Assembly (NCBI GenBank): GCA_018604165.1 | Contig: CP075895.1 | Coordinates: forward strand, 558,001-622,000 | Source: Chitinophagaceae bacterium LGM1 | GTDB taxonomy: Bacteria > Bacteroidota > Bacteroidia > Chitinophagales > Chitinophagaceae | Reading direction: 5' to 3' | DNA length: 64,000 nt | Part shown: positions 1 to 7,279 of the stretch, piece by piece | Layout of the letters: each line of letters opens with the position of its first letter | Position numbering within the stretch: position 1 is the first letter of the stretch | Position numbers and translations under genes: made by a program | Notes under the pieces: generated by a model | Told to the model about the DNA's origin: nothing | What the model saw: only the letters and a program-made list of their open reading frames with translations | Database searches by the model: none

Positions 1-368
1 TTTACAGCATCACTAAGCGGTGTAGCCGATGTCAGCTTTACGGTTTTGATGTTTTTCATTGCCTTGTACTGGCTGATAAAAGCAGCAGCTATTTCAGGCA
101 TGTTCGACTCACGGCCTTTGCTTACCATTAGCTTTAGGAAACCTTGTGTGATAGGCTGCAATTTGTTGCCAAGTACCGCATTAATAATATCCTGCTTTTT
201 GTCTGCTTTGATAATAGGGCTACGAAGCATATTGGCAAAGTCGCTGCTTTGTTTGCAAATAGCATCCATCAATTGGATGTCTTGCAATGTAGGCTCTACT
301 GCATTTTGTTCTACAGCAAGGTCCAACAGTGCTTTTGCATAACGTGAAGCGAGACGTGGATTTGGCAT
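1..368 (-). CDS. atpH: F1F0 ATP synthase subunit delta (partial, C-terminus outside window)
   Basis: This is the stator subunit that joins the F1 head to the peripheral b stalk at the cytoplasmic face of the membrane. The reading frame opens at the ATG at 366-368 and runs off the left edge after 122 codons. The start MPNPRLASRYAKALLDLA is the family's typical N-terminal alpha-helical domain. It is followed by a stretch (LQPITQGFLKLMVSKGRE) matching the conserved core of the OSCP/delta family. The gene lies 46 nt downstream of atpF on the same strand, in the usual atpB-E-F-H order. The missing C-terminal part binds subunit b. Identification is by sequence and context, and both agree. Confidence 0.95.
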   Translation of the reverse strand, partial: MPNPRLASRYAKALLDLAVEQNAVEPTLQDIQLMDAICKQSSDFANMLRSPIIKADKKQDIINAVLGNKLQPITQGFLKLMVSKGRESNMPEIAAAFISQYKAMKNIKTVKLTSATPLSDAV

Positions 369-414
369 TTTATATCAATTCAAAAGTCAAAATTCAAAAA
401 AACTAGCTTATCGC

Positions 415-909
415 TTAGTTCATTTTTATGTCTTCAGCCAGCATTTGCGCGTAGCCGTTTTGGCTATCTGCTGTTGCCAACTCTTTGCGAATTACTTTTT
501 CAGCTACTTCTACAGCCAGTTTACCGATTTCGTTTTTCACCTCGGTAAGTGCAGCCATTTTCTGTTGCTGTATTTGTTGCTGTGCTTCTGCGATCATCTT
601 GTCGGCAACGGCTTTTGTTTCTTCCTTCGCCTTGTTGATGATGCTCTCCTTCATTTCTTTCGCCTCTTTCAGCATCTGCGCGCTTTGTGCACGTGCTTCC
701 ATCATCAGCTTTTCGTTCTCAGCCTGCATTTGGCCCATTTCTTTCTTCACACGGTCTGCCGATGCAATAGATTCAGCAATACCTGTTTCGCGCTCGTGCA
801 GCGATTTCAGTATCGGCTTCCATGCAAACTTGCGCAGGATGAAGAATACAGCCAGAAACGCGATGAGCGTCCATACGAATAAACCGAGTTCGGGGGTCAA
901 CAAATCCAT
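415..909 (-). CDS. atpF: F0 ATP synthase subunit b
   Basis: Peripheral stalk subunit, anchored in the inner membrane, that holds the F1 head against rotation. The 164-residue protein has one N-terminal membrane segment (about residues 7-27, following MDLLTPELGLFVW). A long charged alpha-helical region rich in Glu, Lys, Ala and Gln follows, typical of the b-dimer coiled coil. The length fits the family (about 155-170). The start is an ATG at 907-909. Upstream lies a 132-nt gap to atpE that contains a strong hairpin. This gap is longer than the others in the operon and may set the b:c expression ratio. Confidence 0.96.
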   Translation of the reverse strand: MDLLTPELGLFVWTLIAFLAVFFILRKFAWKPILKSLHERETGIAESIASADRVKKEMGQMQAENEKLMMEARAQSAQMLKEAKEMKESIINKAKEETKAVADKMIAEAQQQIQQQKMAALTEVKNEIGKLAVEVAEKVIRKELATADSQNGYAQMLAEDIKMN

Positions 910-981
910 AATGCGTTATGATTTGGTATTTATTATATAATTCAAATTTTTTTTAATCTACTCCGTTGCTGGAGATTTTAA

Positions 982-1018
982 TAATCACACCCATCGCCCT
1001 GTGCTTTGGGTGTGATTA
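982..1018 (-). promoter_or_regulatory. Intercistronic hairpin between atpE and atpF
   Basis: A perfect 11-bp stem (982-992 pairing with 1008-1018) with a 15-nt loop lies in the 132-nt gap between the atpE stop and the atpF start. In the transcript direction (minus strand) it is followed by an AT-rich tract rather than a clean U-run. It is therefore more likely an attenuator, or a processing or 3'-end stabilising structure, than a full terminator. Subunit c is needed in many more copies than b, so a structure here would fit stoichiometry control. That role is inference. Confidence 0.6.
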
Positions 1019-1041
1019 ATGCTTTGTGTTACCTACTGTAA

Positions 1042-1335
<294 letters not shown>

Positions 1336-1377
1336 TTAATTAAAAAAACTAAGTTGTTATTATTCGTTTCAGATGTA

Positions 1378-2505
1378 TTAGTGGTGGCCTGCTTCTGCAT
1401 GTGCATGGTCGTCGTGATGCGCTTCTTCAATAGCCTGGCCGAGGAATACCGCCGTCAGGTTGGTAAAGATAAACGCCTGAATGGCTGCTACCAGCAATTC
1501 GAGGAAGAACATGAATATGGAGAACGCCAGCGACACCGGCACAAAGCCCCATCCGGCAACTTTGCTCAATGCACCGAAAATGAATATCATTGATATTACA
1601 CTGAGGATAACGATGTGCCCTGCCAATATATTGGCGAACAGACGTATCATCAACGCGATTGGTTTAATAAACAGCGAGATAAACTCGATAGGTACTAACA
1701 GGAACTTAATACCCAGAGGTACACCCGGCGGGTTGAACAAGTGTCCCCAGAAATGCTTGTTGGCATTAAACAACATAACGATAAACGATACCAACGCAAG
1801 GCAAGCCGTTACAGCAATATTGCCCGTAAAGTTGGCACCACCAGGCAACAAGCCCAGCAGATTGTTTATCCATATAAAGAAGAATACCGTGAGCAGCAAT
1901 GGCATAAAGCGCATGTACTTATTACCCAGATTCGGCTTACCTACTTCATCTCGTATAAAAGTAACTACAGGCTCCAATGCATTCTGGAAACCGGTAGGGG
2001 CTACCATGGTACCGTTCTTTTTATATTTTTTAGCAACGCTCAACATTATCCACAGCAGCAACACTACTGAGATAATCATAGAGAGTACGTTTTTAGTAAT
2101 AGAGAAGTCTATAATAGCAGCACCATCTTCAGAAACGATTTTTTCTTTCATTCCTTTCTCTATCTGGTAGCCATTATAGCTTTCGTGTCCGTGGTGGAAT
2201 TTTGAAGCAGAGAACATTTCCACACCTTTGGTAGGGTGGTAAATGATAACAGGTAAAGACAGGCTCACTGGATGTTCGTTTACATCAAACAAATGCCAGT
2301 AGTGAGAATCGCCAATGTGGCCGAATATTACCTCAGAAGCGTTAAATCCTTCCTTTTTTTCTTCGTGGTTGCCCTCATGCGCGGCAGTAGCCTCTGTGGC
2401 ATGAGCATTTTCATGATTTTCTTCGTGTTGGGCAAAAGTAAAAACAGGTGCGCTCGATAGCGCGAAAGTCAATGCCAGTAAGGAAAATAAACGTCCGGAT
2501 CTCAT
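1378..2505 (-). CDS. atpB: F0 ATP synthase subunit a (long Bacteroidota form)
   Basis: Membrane subunit that forms the proton half-channels against the c-ring. At 375 residues it is much longer than the enterobacterial form (about 270). It starts with a signal-peptide-like segment (to about residue 25), then a His/Glu-rich stretch and an extra domain of about 100 residues before the first core membrane helix near 140. This extension is common in Bacteroidota. The essential arginine is Arg288, in ALMIRLFANILAGH. The C-terminus is also His-rich (HHDDHAHAEAGHH). It is the first gene of the visible operon. A TAnnTTTG promoter lies 23 nt upstream of the ATG at 2503-2505. Confidence 0.96.
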   Translation of the reverse strand: MRSGRLFSLLALTFALSSAPVFTFAQHEENHENAHATEATAAHEGNHEEKKEGFNASEVIFGHIGDSHYWHLFDVNEHPVSLSLPVIIYHPTKGVEMFSASKFHHGHESYNGYQIEKGMKEKIVSEDGAAIIDFSITKNVLSMIISVVLLLWIMLSVAKKYKKNGTMVAPTGFQNALEPVVTFIRDEVGKPNLGNKYMRFMPLLLTVFFFIWINNLLGLLPGGANFTGNIAVTACLALVSFIVMLFNANKHFWGHLFNPPGVPLGIKFLLVPIEFISLFIKPIALMIRLFANILAGHIVILSVISMIFIFGALSKVAGWGFVPVSLAFSIFMFFLELLVAAIQAFIFTNLTAVFLGQAIEEAHHDDHAHAEAGHH

Positions 2506-2527
2506 TATGCAGCCCTGAAAATTTGCG

Positions 2528-2535
2528 CAAAGATA
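2528..2535 (-). promoter_or_regulatory. TAnnTTTG -7 element for the atp operon
   Basis: The minus strand reads TATCTTTG followed by CGC, a perfect match to the Bacteroidota -7 consensus, 22 nt before the atpB ATG. It sits between the terminator of the upstream gene and atpB, which marks the atpB-E-F-H run as its own transcription unit. Confidence 0.7.
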
Positions 2536-2550
2536 CGGGTTTAAATTTCA

Positions 2551-2587
2551 AAAAAAAGGGCGATTCGTTTTTTTACGAAATCGCCCT
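2551..2587 (-). terminator. Intrinsic terminator of the CpeT-like gene
   Basis: Arms 2558-2568 and 2575-2586 pair (GGGCGATTCGT with its complement, one bulged base). In the minus-strand transcript a run of seven U follows. It lies 20 nt after the stop of the CpeT-like gene and just upstream of the atp promoter, so it separates the two units. Confidence 0.85.
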
Positions 2588-2606
2588 CATAAATCTGTCT
2601 GCTGCA

Positions 2607-3230
2607 TTATTCTTTAATAAATATATAGCCCCCTTTCTCTGCGCCCCACACTTGTTTGTCTGCTGCATCCCAACCCCTGTCCCAGCTTACCAATCTGTCT
2701 TTTTTTATCACTACCTCACTAGTGGCGTAGGTAGCACCGCGCAAGTTGCTCAGGCATTCTTTGCCCGGTGTGCTGCCATGGTAGTCGCCGTCTTTGTTTT
2801 TCTTCAGGTAGATGGCGCATCCCTGCCTGTCTATCAGCGAGTCTTTGGTGAGCGTCCTGAATTGGGTTGCATCTTTCCATGCACCTGCAAAGCGCAAAGG
2901 TTCTTTCATTTCGTACACTTTGCTTACTAATGTTTCGTTGTCTTGCTTATATACATGGTATATGCGCTGGCGGTAGGGTTTTTGCTGCATTTGCGCTACA
3001 GCCTGCTCTACATACAGCCAATAGCCGTCTTTGTCATCGTTCCAAATCTGCTTCATGTGCAGTACTATATTGAAATAGCTGCTGTCTGTAGCGGCCTGTT
3101 CTTTGCTGCTGTAGTTACCTTCCATACGCTCTTTCAGTATTTGCAGGTCTTTTTTGTTGAGCTTTTCCTGTGCTGTAGCTGCAAAAGCATATACATTGAG
3201 TATGATGGCTATATAAATTATCTTTTTCAT
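2607..3230 (-). CDS. Secreted CpeT/CpcT-family protein
   Basis: A 207-residue member of the CpcT/CpeT family (DUF1001). The family is best known from cyanobacterial phycobilin lyases, which attach chromophores to phycobiliproteins. The family motifs are clear: GYWLYVEQA, PYRQRIYHVY, the GC in DRQGCAIYL, then ATSEV, SWDRGWD and QVWGAEKGGYIF. A signal peptide is present (MKKIIYIAIILNVYAFAATAQ). The ATG at 3228-3230 was preferred over a longer frame to 3293, because the signal peptide starts there and a TAnnTTTG box at 3251-3258 lies inside the longer version. Nothing here suggests phycobiliproteins, so the real substrate is unknown. It has its own terminator. Confidence 0.85.
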   Translation of the reverse strand: MKKIIYIAIILNVYAFAATAQEKLNKKDLQILKERMEGNYSSKEQAATDSSYFNIVLHMKQIWNDDKDGYWLYVEQAVAQMQQKPYRQRIYHVYKQDNETLVSKVYEMKEPLRFAGAWKDATQFRTLTKDSLIDRQGCAIYLKKNKDGDYHGSTPGKECLSNLRGATYATSEVVIKKDRLVSWDRGWDAADKQVWGAEKGGYIFIKE

Positions 3231-3250
3231 CCTTTTTATACTGTTTGCGG

Positions 3251-3258
3251 CAAATATA
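3251..3258 (-). promoter_or_regulatory. TAnnTTTG -7 element for the CpeT-like gene
   Basis: The minus strand reads TATATTTG followed by CCGC, 20 nt upstream of the ATG at 3230. It decides the start: the alternative at 3293 would lie upstream of the promoter. Confidence 0.65.
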
Positions 3259-3338
3259 TAGGTAAACGAACAGGCTTTAATAGCTACCCGCAAATAAATT
3301 ACGTCCTTACAACTGTGCGCGTTGTATTTTAGCGGCAG

Positions 3339-4529
3339 ATGTCATCAGCAGGTACATGGCAATTAGTAAGGCAGTATGTGTTGCAACCACGGGTAGTGTG
3401 GTGGGTGTACCTGCTTACGGCTATTGCTGTAAGCCTGCAAATGTACCTGATGCCTGCAGACCGCAGTTTTATGGGACATCTGTACACCCATTACAACAAC
3501 TACGCCATCTTCAAACAGTCGTTTTTCAATCTGCTGCAAGGCAAAGACCTGTATATATTATACCCCGATGCCTATTGGGATTTGTATAAATACAGCCCCG
3601 CGTTTGCCCTGTTTATGGGTAGTATCGCATACCTGCCCGACTGGGCTGGGCTGATATTGTGGAACTTACTGAACGCTATGGTATTGTATAAAGCCATACG
3701 TATGCTGCCCATACCAGAGGGCAGGCAGACACTGATGCTTTGGTTTGTATTAGTAGAGTCTATTACTTCCATGCAAAGCTCTCAGAGCAATGGCTTGCTG
3801 GCAGGGCTTATTATGATGGCTTTTGCCATGATGGAAAAGAAGCAACTGGTGCTTGCTACACTGATGCTGGTAATGGCTACATTTATAAAAGTATATGGTG
3901 CTGTAGGTTTTGTTTTGTGGCTGTTTTATCCTCAAAAGCCTAAGTTTATTGTTTGGGCTGCTGTATGGGTAGTGTTTTTTGCGTTGATACCTATTATAGT
4001 TACCCCGCCGGCTACTTTGATGATGCAATACGAAAGTTGGGTACAAATGATGTCGGCAGACCAGGCAGCATCTTATGGTTTTTCGGTAATGGGTTGGCTG
4101 CATAGCTGGTTTGGATTGGGCAACCTGAAGAATTTGGTAACTATTGCTGGGGTATTGCTGTTTTTCTTACCACTCATCAGGTTTGGCAGGTTTAAAGATG
4201 TAGAGGGTCGGATGCTGTTTTTGGCGCATCTGCTGTTGTGGGTTATCATATTTAATCATAAAGCAGAGTCGCCTACATTTATTATTGCCATAGCAGGGGT
4301 TGCAATATGGCATCATATTACACAAACAAAGAATGTGGTGAGAAATACCCTGCTGCTATTGGCATTTATATTTACTTGTCTTTCCCCGACAGAATTATTT
4401 CCGTTGTATGTGAGGCATAATATATTAGTTCCTTATGTAATAAAGGTTGTTCCTTGTATTATTATATGGCTGGTGATTGTTGCTGAGGCTTTACTGCCGC
4501 CCAAGCCTTCCAAAGTACTTGTCGGCTGA
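3339..4529 (+). CDS. GT87-type membrane glycosyltransferase (DUF2029)
   Basis: A 396-residue integral membrane protein with about nine or ten hydrophobic segments. The pattern matches glycosyltransferase family 87, polyprenyl-phosphate-sugar dependent alpha-mannosyltransferases. Supporting motifs are the periplasmic YNNYAIFKQSFFNLLQGKDLY and YWDLYKYSPAFALFMG near residues 50-95, SSQSNGLLAGLI near 150, and FNHKAESPTFII near 305. The catalytic Asp is probably in the first loop region. The real acceptor (lipid-linked sugar or surface glycan) cannot be told from here. It is divergent from the CpeT-like gene. A weak -7 box (TATTTTAG, 3325-3332) lies 6 nt before the ATG. Confidence 0.8.
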   Translation: MSSAGTWQLVRQYVLQPRVVWWVYLLTAIAVSLQMYLMPADRSFMGHLYTHYNNYAIFKQSFFNLLQGKDLYILYPDAYWDLYKYSPAFALFMGSIAYLPDWAGLILWNLLNAMVLYKAIRMLPIPEGRQTLMLWFVLVESITSMQSSQSNGLLAGLIMMAFAMMEKKQLVLATLMLVMATFIKVYGAVGFVLWLFYPQKPKFIVWAAVWVVFFALIPIIVTPPATLMMQYESWVQMMSADQAASYGFSVMGWLHSWFGLGNLKNLVTIAGVLLFFLPLIRFGRFKDVEGRMLFLAHLLLWVIIFNHKAESPTFIIAIAGVAIWHHITQTKNVVRNTLLLLAFIFTCLSPTELFPLYVRHNILVPYVIKVVPCIIIWLVIVAEALLPPKPSKVLVG

Positions 4530-4600
4530 CGGTGTATATTAAATTTTGAAACCAGTGGCAGATGTTATCAAATTATTACCTCTCGAAGCATTTTATGTAG

Positions 4601-4608
4601 TATTTTTG
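4601..4608 (+). promoter_or_regulatory. TAnnTTTG -7 element for pckA
   Basis: TATTTTTG followed by CCGCC, 35 nt upstream of the pckA ATG. This gives a leader of about 30 nt. Confidence 0.7.
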
Positions 4609-4643
4609 CCGCCTCAACTTTTTTGTAACAAAAGATAATTTCT

Positions 4644-6257
4644 ATGCAGGAATTTGGTAAGAAAAACCCTTCAGCTAATCTTAGTAACATAGGGCTGAAT
4701 GTTGCCGTTGCTCACTGGAATCTCTCTCCTGAAGAGCTGACTCAAAAAACAATAGAACTGGGACAAGGCGAACTGAACGATACAGGTGCGCTTTGCGTAA
4801 GCACTGGCAAATTCACAGGCCGTTCTCCCAAAGACAAATTCACGGTAAAAGACGCTATCACTGAGCACAGTGTAGATTGGGGTGATGTAAATATCCCTTT
4901 CGCGCCAGATGCGTTTGATAAGCTGTATGATAAAGTAACAGCCTATTTGGGTGGTAAAGAAGTGTGGGTACGCGATGCTTATGCATGTGCCGACCCTACA
5001 TATCGCCTGAACATCCGCGTGGTAAACGAAACGCCTTGGGCCAACCTGTTTTGTAACGACCTATTCTTGCGCCCATCAGCACAGGAAATAGAAACACAAA
5101 CACCCGACTGGCATATTATACAAGCCCCCAGCTTTCAGGCAGACCCTGCAGTTGACGGCACACGTCAGGCAAACTTCACCATCGTAAACTTTACCCGTAA
5201 AGTCATTCTGATTGGTGGTTCGGCATATACGGGCGAAATGAAAAAAGGCATCTTCGGCGTACTGAACTTTGTACTGCCGCACGACCATAAAGTATTGAGC
5301 ATGCACTGCTCTGCCAACGAAGGTAAAAGCGGCGATGTAGCCCTGTTCTTCGGTCTGAGTGGTACGGGTAAAACTACCTTGAGTGCAGACCCTAACCGTG
5401 CACTGATTGGCGACGACGAGCACGGCTGGGCAGACGGTTCTGTTTTCAACTTTGAAGGTGGGTGCTATGCAAAATGTATAGACCTGAGTGCAGAAAAAGA
5501 GCCGCAAATTTTCAACGCTATCAAACCAAATGCACTGCTTGAAAATATCAAGTTCAATGCAGGTACTAAAACAGTTGACTATGCTGATGGCAGCATCACC
5601 GAAAATACACGTGCTGCTTACCCCATCTACCATATAGAGAATGCAAAAGAACCATCTTACGGTGGCGACCCGAAAAATATATTCTTCCTTACTTGCGATG
5701 CGTTTGGCATCCTGCCCCCCATCAGCAAGCTGACTAAGGGACAAGCTATGTACCACTTCATCAGTGGCTATACTGCAAAAGTTGCGGGTACAGAAGTAGG
5801 CGTTACAGAACCGCAAACTACATTCTCTGCTTGCTTTGGCCGCGTATTCCTGCCATTGCACCCAACAAAATATGCTGAGCTGCTGGGTAAGAAACTAGAA
5901 GAGCATAGCGATGTAAACGTATGGCTCATCAACACAGGCTGGAGTGGCGGCGCGTATGGCACTGGTAGCCGTATGAGCCTGAAATATACACGTGCTATGA
6001 TAACAGCCGCCATGAATGGTGAACTGAACAACGTAGAGTACAAAGCGCACCCAACTTTCGGTGTATTAGTGCCGCAGAGTGTACCAAACGTACCTGCTGA
6101 AATACTGAACCCACGCGATACTTGGGCAGACAAAGAAGCATACGATAAGAAGGCTAACGAACTGGCACAACTGTTTGTGAAGAACTTTGATAAATATGCT
6201 GCTCAAGCCAACGAAGAAATACTGGCAGCCGCACCTAAAGTAATGCAGAACGCTTAG
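4644..6257 (+). CDS. pckA: Phosphoenolpyruvate carboxykinase (ATP)
   Basis: Cytosolic enzyme that converts oxaloacetate and ATP to PEP, CO2 and ADP, the entry to gluconeogenesis. In some anaerobes and Bacteroidota it also runs toward CO2 fixation. The 537-residue length is normal for the ATP-dependent class. Visible motifs are the substrate loop GRSPKDKF around Arg60, the kinase-1a P-loop GLSGTGKTTLS at 237-247, and the metal-binding DDEHGW starting near 257. NTGWSGGAYGTGSRM follows in the C-terminal half. It is monocistronic, with its own promoter and a terminator at 6305-6330. A stop-rich AGTAGTAAGT-like tract follows the stop codon. Confidence 0.98.
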   Translation: MQEFGKKNPSANLSNIGLNVAVAHWNLSPEELTQKTIELGQGELNDTGALCVSTGKFTGRSPKDKFTVKDAITEHSVDWGDVNIPFAPDAFDKLYDKVTAYLGGKEVWVRDAYACADPTYRLNIRVVNETPWANLFCNDLFLRPSAQEIETQTPDWHIIQAPSFQADPAVDGTRQANFTIVNFTRKVILIGGSAYTGEMKKGIFGVLNFVLPHDHKVLSMHCSANEGKSGDVALFFGLSGTGKTTLSADPNRALIGDDEHGWADGSVFNFEGGCYAKCIDLSAEKEPQIFNAIKPNALLENIKFNAGTKTVDYADGSITENTRAAYPIYHIENAKEPSYGGDPKNIFFLTCDAFGILPPISKLTKGQAMYHFISGYTAKVAGTEVGVTEPQTTFSACFGRVFLPLHPTKYAELLGKKLEEHSDVNVWLINTGWSGGAYGTGSRMSLKYTRAMITAAMNGELNNVEYKAHPTFGVLVPQSVPNVPAEILNPRDTWADKEAYDKKANELAQLFVKNFDKYAAQANEEILAAAPKVMQNA

Positions 6258-6296
6258 TTGGTAGAAAGTAGTTAGTAAAAAGTAGTAAGTAATACT
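6256..6296 (+). repeat. Stop-rich AGTAGTAAGT-type tract after pckA
   Basis: Directly after the pckA stop the sense strand is a degenerate run of AGTAGTAAGT/AGAAAGTAGTTAGT units with TAG, TAA or TGA in all frames. The same kind of tract follows rlmN, fabH and fabG in the sense of those genes. Confidence 0.6.
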
Positions 6297-6304
6297 TGAA
6301 GATA

Positions 6305-6330
6305 AAACCCCGACCATTTGGTCGGGGTTT
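6305..6330 (+). terminator. Terminator of pckA
   Basis: A perfect 11-bp stem (AAACCCCGACC, 6305-6315, with 6320-6330) and a 4-nt loop. The 3' arm ends in TTT and is followed by GCTTATAT. The stem is symmetric, but only the plus-strand gene needs it. Confidence 0.85.
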
Positions 6331-6389
6331 GCTTATATACCTATACTATACTTTGATATACCTATTGCTGTCACACGCTCTATGCTTCA

Positions 6390-6397
6390 TATCTTTG
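6390..6397 (+). promoter_or_regulatory. TAnnTTTG -7 element for the FrnE-like gene
   Basis: TATCTTTG followed by CAT, with ATTG at 6364-6367 as a possible -33 part. The next in-frame ATG (6406) starts only 8 nt after the box, so the transcript would have almost no leader. Confidence 0.65.
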
Positions 6398-6405
6398 CAT
6401 AGTAA

Positions 6406-7236
6406 ATGATATGCAAACCATTTCTGTTGGCAGTTGTATTGTGTATGTGTGTTGCAATGCCTGTTGCGGCGCAACGAGCTGTACAAAAACTACCTCAAAG
6501 CAAGCAGGAAAAAACAATCGGTAAAAAGATGAAAGTAGATATCTGGAGTGATGTGATGTGCCCGTTTTGCTACATAGGAAAACGCAAGTTTGAAGAAGCA
6601 TTAGCTCAGTTTGCCAACGGTAAAGACATAGCTATAGAATGGCATAGTTTTCAATTAGACCCTGATGTGCAGGCACAACCCGGCAGGGATGTATATAGTT
6701 ATCTTGCAGAACGCAAGGGCATATCTCCGGCGCAAAGTAAGCAGATGCACGAAAACGTAGTAGAGATGGCAAAAAGCGTAGGGCTGCAATACAATTTTGA
6801 CAAAGCGATAATTGCTAATTCATTTGACGCGCACCGAATAGGGCACCTTGCCAAAAAGTATGGTAAAGGTGATGCGATGGAAGAGCAACTGTTTCGCGGA
6901 TATTTTACAGAAGGCAAGGACATAGGCAACCACGATGTGCTGATAGCCATGGCAAAAGCTATAGGCATTGATGAACAGGAAGCTGCCGAAGTATTGAAGA
7001 ATAATACCTATGCAGATGCAGTGCAGGCAGATATACAACAAGCAGCGCAAATAGGTGTAAGAGGTGTACCGTTTTTTGTACTCAATAACAAATATGCTGT
7101 AAGCGGCGCGCAAGCACCCGAAACTTTTTTACAGGCACTGACACAGGCTTGGAAAGAATATGAGCAAGATAACCCTACGCTGCAAGTAGTTGGGGGTGAT
7201 GCTACTGTATGCGAACCGGGTGGCGAGTGTAAATAA
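6406..7236 (+). CDS. DsbA-family thiol oxidoreductase, FrnE type, with signal peptide
   Basis: A thioredoxin-fold protein of the FrnE branch of DsbA. It has the active site Cys52-Pro-Phe-Cys55 inside DVMCPFCYIGKRKFEEAL, and the cis-proline loop RGVPFFVLNNKYAVSGAQ. A C-terminal CEPGGEC gives a second cysteine pair (CX5C), reminiscent of the CX4C pair in Deinococcus FrnE. Most FrnE proteins are cytosolic and would begin at MKVDIWSDVMCPFC, here Met42. In this gene the frame opens 41 codons earlier with a hydrophobic signal-like stretch (LLAVVLCMCVAMPVAAQ), which suggests export. The alternative is that translation really starts at Met42. Confidence 0.85.
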   Translation: MICKPFLLAVVLCMCVAMPVAAQRAVQKLPQSKQEKTIGKKMKVDIWSDVMCPFCYIGKRKFEEALAQFANGKDIAIEWHSFQLDPDVQAQPGRDVYSYLAERKGISPAQSKQMHENVVEMAKSVGLQYNFDKAIIANSFDAHRIGHLAKKYGKGDAMEEQLFRGYFTEGKDIGNHDVLIAMAKAIGIDEQEAAEVLKNNTYADAVQADIQQAAQIGVRGVPFFVLNNKYAVSGAQAPETFLQALTQAWKEYEQDNPTLQVVGGDATVCEPGGECK

Positions 7237-7264
7237 TAGGTACAAACTGATTTCTCTTTTCCCG

Positions 7265-7272
7265 TATCTTTA
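7265..7272 (+). promoter_or_regulatory. -7 element (TATCTTTA) for the exonuclease/GIY-YIG gene
   Basis: TATCTTTA, one base off the consensus, lies 7 nt before the ATG at 7280 and implies a near-leaderless transcript. Confidence 0.5.
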
Positions 7273-7279
7273 AATACGG

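Noticed and set aside
1481-2170. 229-codon plus-strand frame opposite atpB
   Set aside because: It is the complement of a certain gene, has no known motif, and its composition follows from the AtpB membrane codons.
5076-5861. 261-codon minus-strand frame opposite pckA
   Set aside because: Antisense shadow of a highly conserved enzyme; Cys-rich nonsense composition.
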